Assembly (NCBI RefSeq): GCF_003568845.1
Contig: NZ_CP030128.1
Coordinates: forward strand, 1-64,000
Length of the DNA stretch: 64,000 nucleotides
DNA from: Indioceanicola profundi
GTDB lineage: Bacteria; Pseudomonadota; Alphaproteobacteria; Azospirillales; Azospirillaceae
Direction of reading: 5' to 3'
Below are positions 1-9,517 of the stretch, piece after piece; position 1 is the first letter of the stretch, and every line of letters begins with the position of its first letter. The position numbers were made by a program, and so were the translations under genes. The notes below the pieces were generated by a model. The model searched no databases, had not been told where the DNA came from, and saw only the letters and a program-made list of their open reading frames with translations.

Positions 1-74
1 CCGACAGCAAGAACCATAGTCGGCATAAGCCGTTCTGATGACCCAGCGCGGCTTGCAGCAGGGGGACATTCGCA

Positions 75-1142
75 ATGCGGAAGATGTCTATACTCGTCGC
101 AGCTCTGGCCACGACGTCTCTATCCACTGCCAACGTTGCCTTCGCGGACACGATTAATCTCAGACTTGGGTCCGGTCATCCGATCGGGATGCTTGCCTAC
201 ACGGAAACCGCCAGTAAGTGGTTCGCACCGGAGCTGAAGCGCCGCATCGAGGGGCGCACTGACCATAAGGTCAAGCTGCAGGAGCTTCATGCCGGTCAAG
301 TCGCGCGAGTAACTGAGGTTCTGTCGTCCACACGCGACGGCATTCTCGATATCGGCTTTATCAGCATGATCTTCGAGCCCTCCAACCTCTTCCCGCAGAA
401 TTTCACGCTGTTCCTGCCCTTCGGTTCGGGCGATGCCCGCCAGGTGACGGCAGCGGGGAAGGCGGCTTATGAGGCGTTTCCCGAACTTCACACGACGTTC
501 GAGGAAAATTTCAACCAAGTCTATCTCGGCGGCGCATGCCTGGAGAATTATGGTCTCGGCACCACCTTCGACTGGACTAAGTTCTCGGATCTGCAAGGAC
601 GCAAGATTGCGGGCGCGGGCACCAATCTCGACTGGATCGTTGGCGCGACGGCGGTGGCCTCGAACCTCAACGAAGCCTACCAATCCATGCAGTCCGGTGT
701 CTACGAGGGCTATATCAGCGCCTCGAGCTGGTGGCACTCCTTCAAGCTGAACGAAGTCGCCCCGTTCTTCACCAAGGCGGATTTCGGCGCGCAGTATCTG
801 AACGCCGTGACGATCAACAAGCAGAGCTGGGATCGGCTGCCACCGGAGGTCCAGGAAATCCTGCGTGAGGTCGGTGCGGAATGGGCCGACGTCACCGCGG
901 AGGTGTGCGCCCGAAACGATGCGGGTGGGCTTGAGCAACTGCGCAAACTCGGCGTGGATGTGCGCGAGATCGATGCGGCGGCCAAACAGGATTGGGCGAC
1001 TGCGCTTAGCGCATTTCCCCAGCGCATGGCCGACGAGATGCGCTCGCGTGGGCACGCAAGCGGAGCTGAGATCATGAATTTCTACATGAGTGAGCTCGAG
1101 AAGCACGGCCACAAGTGGGCCCACCGTTACGAAATCAAGTAA
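75..1142 (+). CDS. dctP: TRAP transporter substrate-binding protein (DctP family)
   Basis: Periplasmic solute receptor that captures an organic acid or related ligand and hands it to the DctQ/DctM permease encoded just downstream. The 355-residue product has a Sec signal peptide (about residues 1-24, ending VAFA before DTINLRLG) and then a DctP fold typical in length for the family. The ATG follows an AGGGGGA ribosome site about 7 nt upstream. It is the first gene of a TRAP unit with a cyclase-type hydrolase and an amidase behind it, so the ligand may be an amide or a ring compound processed by these enzymes; that is inference. The true ligand cannot be read from the sequence. Confidence 0.9.
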   Translation: MRKMSILVAALATTSLSTANVAFADTINLRLGSGHPIGMLAYTETASKWFAPELKRRIEGRTDHKVKLQELHAGQVARVTEVLSSTRDGILDIGFISMIFEPSNLFPQNFTLFLPFGSGDARQVTAAGKAAYEAFPELHTTFEENFNQVYLGGACLENYGLGTTFDWTKFSDLQGRKIAGAGTNLDWIVGATAVASNLNEAYQSMQSGVYEGYISASSWWHSFKLNEVAPFFTKADFGAQYLNAVTINKQSWDRLPPEVQEILREVGAEWADVTAEVCARNDAGGLEQLRKLGVDVREIDAAAKQDWATALSAFPQRMADEMRSRGHASGAEIMNFYMSELEKHGHKWAHRYEIK

Positions 1143-1215
1143 ATCGCAAAGAGCGATAGAGCTGAAAGGAATTGCCGTAACGGCGGTCGCGCCGGATTGA
1201 ACGGGAGTCTTCGCT

Positions 1216-1743
1216 ATGCTTCTTGCGATTGATCGAGCTTTTGAGGGCATTACGCTGCTCTTGAAGTACTTTGCTGCGGCGCTTCTCCTGGCAGTGGCGC
1301 TTCTGATCACGCTCGATGTGACGATGCGGTTTTTCTTCAACCAGCCGATCATCGGCATCGCCGAGATTGTCTCCAACGGCATCGTCATCATCGCATTCCT
1401 GCAGTTGGGCTACTCGGTGCGCATTCGGAGCATGCTGCGCTCCGACTTCCTGCTCTCCAGGCTTGGATTGGGCGGAAAGATCACCGTCGAGGTGGTCACC
1501 TGCATGCTGAGCATCCTCTTTTTCGGCCTGATCGCCTGGGCATCCTGGTCGCCGATGATGCGCTCCATCGAAATCGGCGAGTTCATCGGCCATGCCTCCT
1601 TCCAGATGCCGACGTGGCCACTGCGCGTCACCATCGTCGGCTGCTCGCTCTTGGCGATCGCAAACTACGCGCTTCTTGCCCTGCGAGCGCTGATCCTGCG
1701 CGACACGGGCGAGAATGACGAGACCGCCCAGGTCGCCGTCTGA
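1216..1743 (+). CDS. dctQ: TRAP transporter small permease (DctQ family)
   Basis: Small membrane subunit that joins DctM to form the permease of a tripartite ATP-independent periplasmic transporter. The 175-residue protein has four hydrophobic segments (about residues 15-37, 47-69, 92-115, 130-155), and the stretch LDVTMRFFFNQP in the first third is typical of DctQ. The gene lies 73 bp after dctP with a GGGAG ribosome site, and 59 bp before dctM, so the three are one operon. Confidence 0.88.
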   Translation: MLLAIDRAFEGITLLLKYFAAALLLAVALLITLDVTMRFFFNQPIIGIAEIVSNGIVIIAFLQLGYSVRIRSMLRSDFLLSRLGLGGKITVEVVTCMLSILFFGLIAWASWSPMMRSIEIGEFIGHASFQMPTWPLRVTIVGCSLLAIANYALLALRALILRDTGENDETAQVAV

Positions 1744-1802
1744 GCGCAGCAACGCGCTAGCCCCCGGTTGGTGCCTCCACCACAAGTCTGAAGGGAAAAC
1801 CG

Positions 1803-3134
1803 ATGGCCGGCCCGGAATTCGCCATCGCGATCATCGCGATTCTCATCCTACTCATCCTCTGCAGCATTCCAGTGGTGATCGCGCTAGGCCTGTGCAGTTT
1901 CGTCGGGCTTGCCTATCTCACTGGCAGCTTCACGGTCGCCAGCTCACTTCTCGCGAACACAACGTATGAATCAATCCGCGACTACGTTTTCGCCGTGATC
2001 CCCCTTTTCGTCCTGATGGGAGAGTTCATCTCCCGCTCAGGTGCGGCCGGGGACCTCTACAGCATCATCAATCGCAGCTTCCGGCGCCTTCCGGGCCGGC
2101 TGGCACTCGCCACGGTCGGCGGTAATGCGGTGTTCGGTGCCGTCACAGGTGTCAGCATCGCCTCTGCGGCTGCCTTTGCCCGCATCGCATATCCCCAAAT
2201 GGTTCGCCATGGCTATGACAAGGGCGTGGCACTGGGTTCGATTGCCGGCAGCGCCTGCCTTGGAATGCTGATCCCGCCAAGTGTGCTCCTGATCGTCTGG
2301 GGCGTCATCGCGGAGATCTCAATTGGGCGTTTGTTCGTCGCAGGCGTGCTGCCCGGCATCCTGCTGTCCTTGATGTTCATGATCTTCATTCTCGGCTACG
2401 CCATGCTGCGGCCCGAAGTATTCGGCGGCCCTGCCGGTGACGCCGAGGACATGCTCACTTCCGATGAGGACCGCGCCCAGCGGCGGCGGGAAGCCATCGG
2501 GGGATTGGGTGCCCTCGTACTCATCGCAGTTGTGCTGGGCGGCATCTGGCTCGGCGCCTTCACGCCGACCGAGGCGGCGGGCGTGGGCGTTCTGTTCGCC
2601 CTGGTCCTCGCAATTGTTAAAGGCGTCAAGCCCCGCGGACTGGCCGAAGCGGTCCTTGAGACGGGTCGCATCTCAGCGCCGCTTCTCTTCCTGCTTATCA
2701 CCGCGCAGATGTACTCGCGGCTACTGGCGCTTGGCGGCATCAACGATTTCGTGCAGGGGCTCTTCCTGTCACTCGGCGACAGCCCGCTTCTGATCCTAGC
2801 CTTGATGGTGTTGATCTGGTTCGCGCTCGGGATGTTCATTGACTCCGTGTCGATTATCCTGCTGACGGTCCCGATCTTCGCGCCGATTTCAGTCACCCTC
2901 GGCTATGAGCCGCTCGCCTTCGCGATCATGGGAATCGTCGCGATCGAGGCGGGTCTCCTAACGCCTCCACTCGGCCTGTGTGTCTATACGGTGAAGGGAT
3001 GCGTTAGCGACCGAGATGCAACATTGGCGCGCATATTTATGGGCTCCATCCCCTACTGGATCATCCTTCTCCTGCTCGTTTTCCTGATCGCCGCCTTCCC
3101 CGGCATCGCAACCTGGCTTCCGGCGCAGATGTGA
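1803..3134 (+). CDS. dctM: TRAP transporter large permease (DctM family)
   Basis: Twelve-segment ion-coupled permease subunit that carries the substrate across the inner membrane using a sodium or proton gradient. At 443 residues it has the usual DctM length. Family landmarks visible are the glycine-rich stretch GNAVFGAVTGVS near residue 110, IPPS near 159, and the C-terminal TPPLGLCVY segment near 395. The start follows an AAGGGAA ribosome site. It ends the TRAP trio and lies 51 bp before the hydrolase gene, so co-transcription is likely. Confidence 0.92.
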   Translation: MAGPEFAIAIIAILILLILCSIPVVIALGLCSFVGLAYLTGSFTVASSLLANTTYESIRDYVFAVIPLFVLMGEFISRSGAAGDLYSIINRSFRRLPGRLALATVGGNAVFGAVTGVSIASAAAFARIAYPQMVRHGYDKGVALGSIAGSACLGMLIPPSVLLIVWGVIAEISIGRLFVAGVLPGILLSLMFMIFILGYAMLRPEVFGGPAGDAEDMLTSDEDRAQRRREAIGGLGALVLIAVVLGGIWLGAFTPTEAAGVGVLFALVLAIVKGVKPRGLAEAVLETGRISAPLLFLLITAQMYSRLLALGGINDFVQGLFLSLGDSPLLILALMVLIWFALGMFIDSVSIILLTVPIFAPISVTLGYEPLAFAIMGIVAIEAGLLTPPLGLCVYTVKGCVSDRDATLARIFMGSIPYWIILLLLVFLIAAFPGIATWLPAQM

Positions 3135-3185
3135 AGTCTCACCGCCGAACACCCCATCCCGAAATCCAATATGAAAGGTCCTACC

Positions 3186-3890
3186 ATGGCACGACGCATC
3201 GTTGATCTGAGCCTCACCATTGAGGACAACATGCCGGCGCACAAGCTCTTCCAGAGCCCGGTCTACCTGCCTGCGCTGACGCATGAAAGCACGGCATCCT
3301 TCGGCCTGGGTGTCGAGGGCGATCCAATGACCTTCCAGACGAACTATATCGGCATGCTCGACCATGTGGGCACTCACGTTGACGCCTTCCTCCACGTCAA
3401 CCCGAAGGGTGCGGCAATCGACGAGATGCCGCTCGATCTTTTCATGGGTAAGGCGGTCTGCTTCGACCTGCGCCATATTGGTGATCTGGAGGACATCACC
3501 GCCGAGCACATGGCCGAGGCGGAGACGAAATCGGGTGTGACGGTGGACGGGCACATCGTGCTGCTCTGCACCGGTTTCCACGCCCGCAACTGGGGTGACC
3601 GCAAACAGATCGTCTGGGGCAATCCTGGCCTGACTGTCGAGGCGACCCGCTGGCTTTATGACCGCCGCTCGCTCATGCACGGCGTGGAAGGCCCGTCGAC
3701 CGACAAGCCAAGCGACAACATTTTCGCCCAGCACCGTCTCTGCCGGGACCTCGGCATGACCCACTTTGAGTGGCTGGTGAATCTCGAAGAGCTGATTGGC
3801 AAGGGCGAGTTCGAGTTCATCGGGCTGCCCCTGAAGTTCAAGCGCGGGTCCGGTTCTCCGGTCCGTGCCATTGCTCTCCTTGACGAATAA
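3186..3890 (+). CDS. Cyclase family protein (kynurenine formamidase-like metal hydrolase)
   Basis: Metal-dependent amide or ring hydrolase of the cyclase/KynB family (PF04199). The signature HxGTHxDxxxH is present as HVGTHVDAFLH around residue 60 and supplies metal ligands. The start at 3186 (MARRIVDLSL) is preferred over an in-frame ATG 15 nt earlier because it has an AAAGG site at proper spacing. The 234-residue length fits the family. Members hydrolyse N-formylkynurenine, isatin and related amides; the substrate here is unknown. It sits between a TRAP transporter and an amidase, suggesting a joint role in taking up and opening a nitrogenous compound. Confidence 0.8.
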   Translation: MARRIVDLSLTIEDNMPAHKLFQSPVYLPALTHESTASFGLGVEGDPMTFQTNYIGMLDHVGTHVDAFLHVNPKGAAIDEMPLDLFMGKAVCFDLRHIGDLEDITAEHMAEAETKSGVTVDGHIVLLCTGFHARNWGDRKQIVWGNPGLTVEATRWLYDRRSLMHGVEGPSTDKPSDNIFAQHRLCRDLGMTHFEWLVNLEELIGKGEFEFIGLPLKFKRGSGSPVRAIALLDE

Positions 3891-3898
3891 ACCCCAGT

Positions 3899-3942
3899 GC
3901 TGATGCGCGAAACGGACTCTTCAGTCCGGCTCGCGCATCAGC
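3899..3942 (+). terminator. Long hairpin between cyclase and amidase genes
   Basis: A 12-bp perfect stem (3899-3910 with 3931-3942) encloses a second 6-bp stem (3913-3918 with 3923-3928) with a 4-nt loop. There is no clear T-run behind it, so it may be a weak terminator, an mRNA-stabilising stem for the upstream TRAP/cyclase message, or a pause site reducing amidase expression. Confidence 0.55.
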
Positions 3943-4001
3943 GGCCCTCCGGTCCGCGTTACGACGCGATGCCGTAATGCTCTTCGCAGAGAGTTAATGC
4001 C

Positions 4002-5399
4002 ATGTCCGATTTCGCTTTCAAAACGATTCGCGAACTGAGCACTGGACTGGCCCGAAAAGCGTTTTCGCCAGTCGAACTCCTCGATGACGTGATCAGCCGC
4101 TGCGAGCGCCTCGAGCCAAAGCTCAATGCCTTCGCACACACCGACTTCGAGGGCGCCCGCAAGCAGGCACAAGCCGCCGAGAAGCGCCTGATGCGGGGCG
4201 AGAAGTTGGGGGTTCTCGACGGCATACCAACATCCATCAAGGACCTGATTGCGGTCGAAGGAATGCCCCAGCGCTTCGGGTCCCGGAGCACGGCCAGCAC
4301 GCCGTCGGTAGCGGATGCACCGTCGGTCGCAAGGCTGCGGGCGGTCGGCGCGGTGATCCTCGGCAAATCCACCACCAGCGAGTTCGGCTGCAAGGCCGTA
4401 GGTGACAGCCCGCTGACGGGCATCACGCGCAATCCCTGGAACCTCGACATGACGCCCGGCGGATCAAGCGCCGGCGCGGCGGCTATGGTCGCGGCCGGTC
4501 TCGTTCCCTATGCGATCGGCACCGACGGCGGCGGCTCTCTCCGTATTCCTGCCGCACTGAGCGGTCTATTTGGCATCAAGTCACAGTTCGGGCGCGTAGC
4601 GGTATTTCCGACGTCGGCAACACCGACGCTCGCCCATGTCGGTCCGCTGACGCGTACGGTGGAAGATGCGGCACTCGTCCTCACCACGATTGCTGGCTTC
4701 GATGCACGCGACCCGTTCTCGATTAAAGCGCCGCAGCCTGATTTCGTCTCCGCGACCCGGACCCGCCGGGCTATGCGCATTGCCTGGAGCCCGACGTTGG
4801 GTTATGGCCGGGTTGATCCAGAGGTCGCTGATCTGACGCGACAGGCTGTCGAGGCCATTGCTGCGCTCGGTTTTGAGGTAGAGGAAATCGACCATGTCAT
4901 GGAAGATCCGATCGCAATGTGGACAGCGGAGTTCTATGCCGGCGTCGGTACAAGGCTGCGTGACACCATCAGTGAGCAGCCCGACCTGCTTGATCCAGCC
5001 GTGCTCGACGTGCTGCGCGCGGCGATCGCGCAGGACATGAACACTTACTATCAGACCGTCTTCGAGCGGTATGCCTTCCGCGAACGGCTCCGCCAGTTCT
5101 TCGAGAAATATGATCTCCTCCTGACGCCGACCATTCCAGTCGCCGGCGTTCCGGTCGGGCGCGACGTGCCGCCGGGCTTTGAGGACAAGAACATCGTCTC
5201 CTGGGCGACCTTCACCTATCCGTTCAATTTGACCGGAAACCCGGCTGCTTCCCTGCCCGTCGGATTTACCCAAAGCGGCCTTCCCGTCGGCCTTCAGATC
5301 GTGGCTTCGACCTATGATGAGGTTTCCATTCTCTCCTTGGCCGCAAGCTATGAGAGCTCGGCCAAGATGCCGAGCAATCTGCCGCCCGCGCTGACGTGA
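4002..5399 (+). CDS. Amidase (amidase signature family)
   Basis: Hydrolyses a carboxamide to acid plus amine or ammonia. The Ser-cisSer-Lys triad of the family is visible: Lys in GIPTSIKDL (about residue 80), the cis-Ser in GGSSAG (about 155) and the nucleophile in GTDGGGSLRIPA (about 178). The 465 residues match typical signature amidases. There is no signal peptide, so it is cytoplasmic. It follows the cyclase gene after a 111-bp gap containing a large hairpin. GatA-like sequences share the signature, but no gatB or gatC is nearby, so a catabolic amidase is favoured. Confidence 0.85.
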   Translation: MSDFAFKTIRELSTGLARKAFSPVELLDDVISRCERLEPKLNAFAHTDFEGARKQAQAAEKRLMRGEKLGVLDGIPTSIKDLIAVEGMPQRFGSRSTASTPSVADAPSVARLRAVGAVILGKSTTSEFGCKAVGDSPLTGITRNPWNLDMTPGGSSAGAAAMVAAGLVPYAIGTDGGGSLRIPAALSGLFGIKSQFGRVAVFPTSATPTLAHVGPLTRTVEDAALVLTTIAGFDARDPFSIKAPQPDFVSATRTRRAMRIAWSPTLGYGRVDPEVADLTRQAVEAIAALGFEVEEIDHVMEDPIAMWTAEFYAGVGTRLRDTISEQPDLLDPAVLDVLRAAIAQDMNTYYQTVFERYAFRERLRQFFEKYDLLLTPTIPVAGVPVGRDVPPGFEDKNIVSWATFTYPFNLTGNPAASLPVGFTQSGLPVGLQIVASTYDEVSILSLAASYESSAKMPSNLPPALT

Positions 5400-5416
5400 G
5401 CCTGAGCTACGCGTGA

Positions 5417-5640
5417 TGGGACGGTCAAGTTTGCGGTGACCGGCGCGGCAGCTGTTTAGACGGGTCATGATGAGATCGTCCCATCCCAGCTACGCTGGCT
5501 ACCGGTTTCCGCCCGCGGTGATCAGCCACGCGGTCTGGTTCTATTTCCGTTTTCCGCTGAGCCTGCGGATGGTGGAGGAGATGCTGGCGGCCCGCGGCAT
5601 CGTGGTCAGCCACGAGACGGTGCGGCAGTGGGGCCTGAAG
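5417..5640 (+). pseudogene. IS6-family transposase 5' remnant, copy 1
   Basis: The reading frame from 5467 encodes only about 58 residues of an IS6-family N-terminus (helix-turn-helix part with YRFPP and HETVRQWGLK) and is then cut at 5640, where an IS481 end begins. The catalytic DDE domain is absent. The same segment, with its upstream bases, occurs at 36401-36640. The gene is dead. Confidence 0.75.
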
Positions 5641-6591
5641 TGTATTAGCTACGACTTGATCTGACAGGTGAAGGATTGTCCGGTTTTGGCGGACTGTCCG
5701 ATTGCAGATTATGCGGCCATGAGCTTTTCCTTTGCCAGTGGAAGCGTGTCGAGGAAGGTCTGCATTGGGGTCTTGCCATAACACCAGCGCCCCTGGTGTG
5801 ATCGCTCCTCATTGTACTGGCGCATCCAGGCGTCCAGATCCGCCTGCAGCTGCTCGATGCTGGCGTAGATGCGCTTGCGGAACGCGATCCGATAGAACTC
5901 GTCCAGGACGGTTTTGTGGAAGCGCTCGCAGATCCCATTGGTCTGCGGGCTCCTGGCCTTGGTGCGGCTGTGGTCGATGTTCTCCACCGCCAGATAGAGC
6001 TCATACTCATGGCTCTGGTGGCTGCCGCAGAACTCCGTGCCACGGTCGGTGAGGATGCGGCTGATGCGGATGGCGTGCTCGTCAAAGAAGGGCACCACCC
6101 GATCATTCAGGATCTCGGCCGCGGTGATCGGTGTCTTGCGGTCATAGAGCTTGGCGAAGGCCACCTTGCTGTAGGTGTCGATCACGGTCTGCTGGTACAC
6201 CCGCCCCACACCCTTGAGCGTGCCCACATAGAAGGTGTCCTGGGCCACGCAATAGCCCGGGCATTCGCTCTCGAACTCGCCATGCGCCTCCTGGTCCTGG
6301 CGGGCCTTCTCCAGGGCCGCCAGCTGCGCCTCGGTGAGCACGCCGCCCTCCTGGGCCATCTTGGCTTCCAGCGCTTTCAGGCGCTTCCTCATGGTTTCCA
6401 GATCGTGGCGCTGCCAGACACAGCGCACACCGGCCGGGGATACGGACAGGCCTTGCTGCTTGAGCGCATTGGCAACCCGCAGCTGGCCCCAGGCCGGCTG
6501 TTCGACGGCGAGTTCGACAACAGCACGCTCGATCTCGGGGGCGACCTGTTGATCCCGGGTGAATACTCCCCAGAAGCGCCGAACGAAATCT
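5641..6591 (-). mobile_element. IS481-family element, 3' part, broken by ISL3
   Basis: Starting at 5641 the sequence TGTATTAGCTACGACTTGAT resembles an IS481 terminus, and a minus-strand IS481 transposase frame follows. Its left boundary lies exactly where the IS6 remnant stops, so it inserted into or recombined with that element. The other end is lost at the ISL3 element (6591). Confidence 0.65.
5709..6591 (-). pseudogene. IS481-family transposase, 5' truncated
   Basis: The DDE integrase core is present: Asp in [12 protein letters not shown], Asp in [10 protein letters not shown] and Glu in [10 protein letters not shown], followed by the usual C-terminal RCYGKTP-like part. The N-terminal end is missing because an ISL3 element lies directly upstream (at 6591). 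The open frame continues into ISL3 DNA up to 6668, but those first residues are not transposase sequence. Not expected to be active. Confidence 0.75.
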
Positions 6592-8324
6592 GGTTCTCCC
6601 GCAATTTGTGTGGAGGGATGAGCATCAGACGGCTTGGAGGACGCGGCTGCGGAGCAACTGGAAACCACCCCGGCCGTACATGGTGCGCTTGATCAGCTTC
6701 AGCCTGTTGATCTGCCCTTCGACCGGACTGGTGGACCAGGGTTCACTGATTGCTGCCTCCACTGCTTCCCTGTCCTTTGCCAATCCGGAGGCGAACGCCT
6801 TCAACGGTGTCGTGGTCGCTGCGTCCAACCATGACCCAAGTGCCTCGGCCGTCTCCTTGCGCAGGATAGCTGCCAGCCGGCGAACCAGATCCACGCTGCA
6901 GGCCAGGGCTGGCGCCAAGTTCTGCAGGCGCGTGACGAACTGGCGATCAGCATCAGTGAGGGTAGTAACGTCACTCTGGAGCAGGCGGGCGGTGCGCCTG
7001 GGAGACGGCTGTTTCCAACCAACGATCAGGGGAGCAGCAAGATTATTTGGCGGACCAGCCGCCGCTAACCGGGTTTTGATCCAGGACTGCAATGTAGTGC
7101 GTGGAACAGAGCAGCCGCGGGCCGCCAGTTCCTGCTGGAGAACGGAAATTCGACGGCATCCAACATCCCAGCGCTGCTGCAGGTAGACGGCCTGGGCATC
7201 CAAGGTGCTTCCGGTGCGACGCTTGCTCCAGGACGGCGCCTCCTCCAGGTTCAGCCAAGCCCGAACAGTTTTTCGGTCCATGCCGAGCGTGCGCGCCATG
7301 GCGCTGATGCTGGCACCGGTCTGCTGCAGCTTGACCAGGTCCACATGACGGCTCTGCCGAACTTCGTGCTTCGCTGCCCGTTGCGTCAGGGTGGCGGACG
7401 GTAAAGGCGCTTTCTCCGGCTCCGCCGGCACGGTGGGCGCGAGGGTTGCAACCGTCTCCCGGGCGGCCTGGCGCAAAGCGGCAGCGTTCTGGCCCAACAC
7501 GGTCTCGAGGGCATGGCCGAGATTGCGCAGCAGATGCCAGCGATCAGCAACGTGGGTTGCCGCCGGAGCGCCTTGCCGGACGCCACTGCCATAAACCTCG
7601 GCCCGGTCGCGGGCGACCATGTGAATGGCTGGATGCTCGTGCAGCCACTTTGCTACGCTGTCCGGGTTCCGGTCGGGGAGGAGATCGACGATGCGATTGC
7701 GCTCCAGATCGACAATGATGGTGCCGTAGCGGCGGCCTTTGCGCCAAGCCCACTCGTCGATGCCGATGATCTTTGGCGCGGGCGGTGCTGGAAGCGGTGC
7801 AGTGCAGACCATGCGGATCAGCGTGTCTGGGCTGGCCGGGATAGAGAGGCGTTTGGTCATTCGGCTGCCAGCCTCACCGCCCAAGGCGAGGCCAAGATGC
7901 TGCTGAATGTCGGCCAGCCGCTCAGACCGGCGGGCAAAGGGGCGGGCAACGTCCGGCATTGGCTCGGCAAAGGTCCGACGTGGACAGCCCTGATTGCGGC
8001 AGGCCAAACGGCGAACCTCCACCTTCAGCTGGACCGGCCGGCCCTGCCACGGCAGATCGGCCAGGGTTCGATGGTAACGGCCATGGATGCTGGTGGAGAC
8101 GGCTCCGCAGCCTGGGCAGCAGGCCGGATCAGTGATGACGGATGCGGTCAGGATGATGATGCGGTCGGGCTCAGGCCGGATTTGCACAGCCTTCAGCGCC
8201 GCCGGGATAAGGGTCGGCAGGGGTTTGGGCACGGTTCACAATGTGGATACGGGCGTTGTTCCTGCTATGTGCTTTCCGAACAAGCCCATTCCCAGGTGCC
8301 TCCACACAAAGTGCGGGAGAGCCA
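6591..8324 (-). mobile_element. Complete ISL3-family insertion sequence
   Basis: An element of about 1.73 kb bounded by near-perfect 26-bp inverted repeats. The left end at 6591-6616 reads TGGTTCTCCCGCAATTTGTG, and the right end (8299-8324, complement) reads TGGCTCTCCCGCACTTTGTG; 24 of 26 positions match. It encloses one full-length transposase gene. No exact 8-bp target duplication was found: the left flank ends CGAAATC and the right begins AATCCATT. Flanks have therefore been rearranged, consistent with different IS fragments on each side. Confidence 0.85.
6625..8232 (-). CDS. ISL3-family transposase
   Basis: Full-length 535-residue transposase. An N-terminal zinc-finger-like region (CCPGCG about residue 38, then [11 protein letters not shown] about 78) is followed by an HTH segment and the DDE core beginning [12 protein letters not shown] (about 160). 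The conserved C-terminal [20 protein letters not shown] motif is intact. It fills its element between the two inverted repeats and has no visible frameshift, so it may be active. Confidence 0.92.
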   Translation of the reverse strand: MPKPLPTLIPAALKAVQIRPEPDRIIILTASVITDPACCPGCGAVSTSIHGRYHRTLADLPWQGRPVQLKVEVRRLACRNQGCPRRTFAEPMPDVARPFARRSERLADIQQHLGLALGGEAGSRMTKRLSIPASPDTLIRMVCTAPLPAPPAPKIIGIDEWAWRKGRRYGTIIVDLERNRIVDLLPDRNPDSVAKWLHEHPAIHMVARDRAEVYGSGVRQGAPAATHVADRWHLLRNLGHALETVLGQNAAALRQAARETVATLAPTVPAEPEKAPLPSATLTQRAAKHEVRQSRHVDLVKLQQTGASISAMARTLGMDRKTVRAWLNLEEAPSWSKRRTGSTLDAQAVYLQQRWDVGCRRISVLQQELAARGCSVPRTTLQSWIKTRLAAAGPPNNLAAPLIVGWKQPSPRRTARLLQSDVTTLTDADRQFVTRLQNLAPALACSVDLVRRLAAILRKETAEALGSWLDAATTTPLKAFASGLAKDREAVEAAISEPWSTSPVEGQINRLKLIKRTMYGRGGFQLLRSRVLQAV

Positions 8325-8574
8325 AATCCATTCCGGTATTTACACACCGGGCTCGCTGGCCACCTTGGTCTCGCGCACCACCCGGCCCTTGGCGTCCACC
8401 ACGCACACGCTGCTCAGTTCCAACGACACGTCGATCCCGGCATACTGCTCCATGGCTGCTCTCCAATGATGCTTGGGGCCGACCCGCGTGGACCCCGTTC
8501 CTCACACCATCACTCTGGGGGACAGCCACCCAGCACGTCATCCTTTGGCCCAAGCCCATTACGGCATCTAGGGC
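8325..8574 (-). pseudogene. IS110-family 5' end remnant, copy 1
   Basis: On the minus strand an ATG at 8453 starts MEQYAGIDVSLELSSVCVVD, the RuvC-like start of an IS110 transposase with its first catalytic Asp (GIDVS). The frame is lost after about 35 codons near the ISL3 boundary. The roughly 120 bp upstream of the ATG (8454-8574) is also conserved with a second copy at 51036-51265, so the element's own noncoding end is kept. In intact IS110 elements the noncoding end carries the bridge RNA. Confidence 0.7.
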
Positions 8575-9021
8575 CATCACCGAATCTGCGGAAGAGCCCA
8601 GTTTCACATGTCGCCTGAAAGGCCCAGAGCAGATGCCAGCGCAGGCCCGGAATCGCCTGTCGGTTCGGCCAACAACGCGGCAAATTGCCCTATTACATGA
8701 TGGCGGGAAGTCGGTCATCAACAGGCCTGTCCCGCCGAGCTCCCCCACCCGATCCGTTTGCGACCCAGAGACGTGGGCCTGTAGGCGCGCGCCACCTGCG
8801 GTAAACGGATTTGACCAGAGACCGTCTAAATAAAAAAAACCTTACCTTTGCAGGGGTTAAAAACCTGTTACCGTTCCATGAAGATCAGGTGTGAGAACGC
8901 AAGGGTTGGTCCCCGCGCTCAAAAAAATGATCGTTGTGGGAATAGCTAGGATTGCGGGAGTCCGCCGGTCCATTCCAAGGCAAGGTCAACCTGCCGAATG
9001 ACATGGAGAAGGCTGCCTAGA
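8575..9021 (+). promoter_or_regulatory. Non-coding stretch upstream of the mau cluster
   Basis: No convincing gene is seen here. The 3' half turns AT-rich (8828-8870) and contains CTTACCTTTGCAGGGGTTAA around 8838-8857, which resembles CTTACCTACAGGGGTAGGG about 30 bp beyond mauN. The promoter of the cytochrome c/mau operon probably lies between here and 9000, but no confident -35/-10 pair can be named. Confidence 0.35.
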
Positions 9022-9390
9022 ATGATGCGCTCTTCCCTTTTCATTTTGATGCTTAGTACTGCTTGTTGGACTGCATCTCCTGTCTTCGCACAGGAGCCAT
9101 CACCTCCGAAGGCATGGTCCGGTTGCGCCTCGTGCCATTCCTTGAAGCCGGGCGAAAACAAGGCCGGACCGAGCCTGCATGGCGTCGTTGGGCGTCAGGC
9201 TGGCAGCCTGGAGGGCTTCAATTTTTCCCCAGCTATGAGGGACTCCGGGATTACCTGGGATGACGCATCGCTCGACGCCTTTCTGACAAACCCGCGCAAG
9301 CACATTCCTGGAAACAGGATGTTCTTCGGCGGAGTGTCAAGCGAGGCGCAGCGCAAAGAACTTATTGGCTTTCTGAAAGCGCATAACTGA
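9022..9390 (+). CDS. Small periplasmic c-type cytochrome heading the mau cluster
   Basis: A class I cytochrome c of about 122 residues with a Sec signal peptide (MMRSSLFILMLS to VFAQ), one haem-binding CASCHS motif and a likely axial Met in GNRMFFGG. An upstream in-frame ATG at 8998 is possible; 9022 is chosen because it starts cleanly with the signal peptide. It precedes mauF in the same direction. Since the cluster has no amicyanin gene, this cytochrome is a candidate electron acceptor for methylamine dehydrogenase or its redox partner; that role is inferred from position. Confidence 0.85.
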   Translation: MMRSSLFILMLSTACWTASPVFAQEPSPPKAWSGCASCHSLKPGENKAGPSLHGVVGRQAGSLEGFNFSPAMRDSGITWDDASLDAFLTNPRKHIPGNRMFFGGVSSEAQRKELIGFLKAHN

Positions 9391-9517
9391 TGCCGAGAAC
9401 TCAGCCATCCGGGCTTGATCTTAAAGAAGCCTGCATCGCAGCGAGGCCGTCAGGATGAGGTGCTCATAGACGTCCCATCATCTTGATGTCCGTCGCAGCA
9501 TAAAAAGGGAGGGTTAC

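Noticed and set aside
120-1391. Long minus-strand frame opposite the TRAP genes
   Set aside because: Antisense to dctP and dctQ, whose signal peptide, membrane helices and ribosome sites are clear.
3171-3185. Upstream ATG for the cyclase gene
   Set aside because: It has no ribosome site, while the ATG at 3186 has AAAGG at good spacing and begins at the family's usual N-terminus.
6584-8332. Target-site duplication of the ISL3 element
   Set aside because: The flanks share only AATC out of register; this is too short to call.
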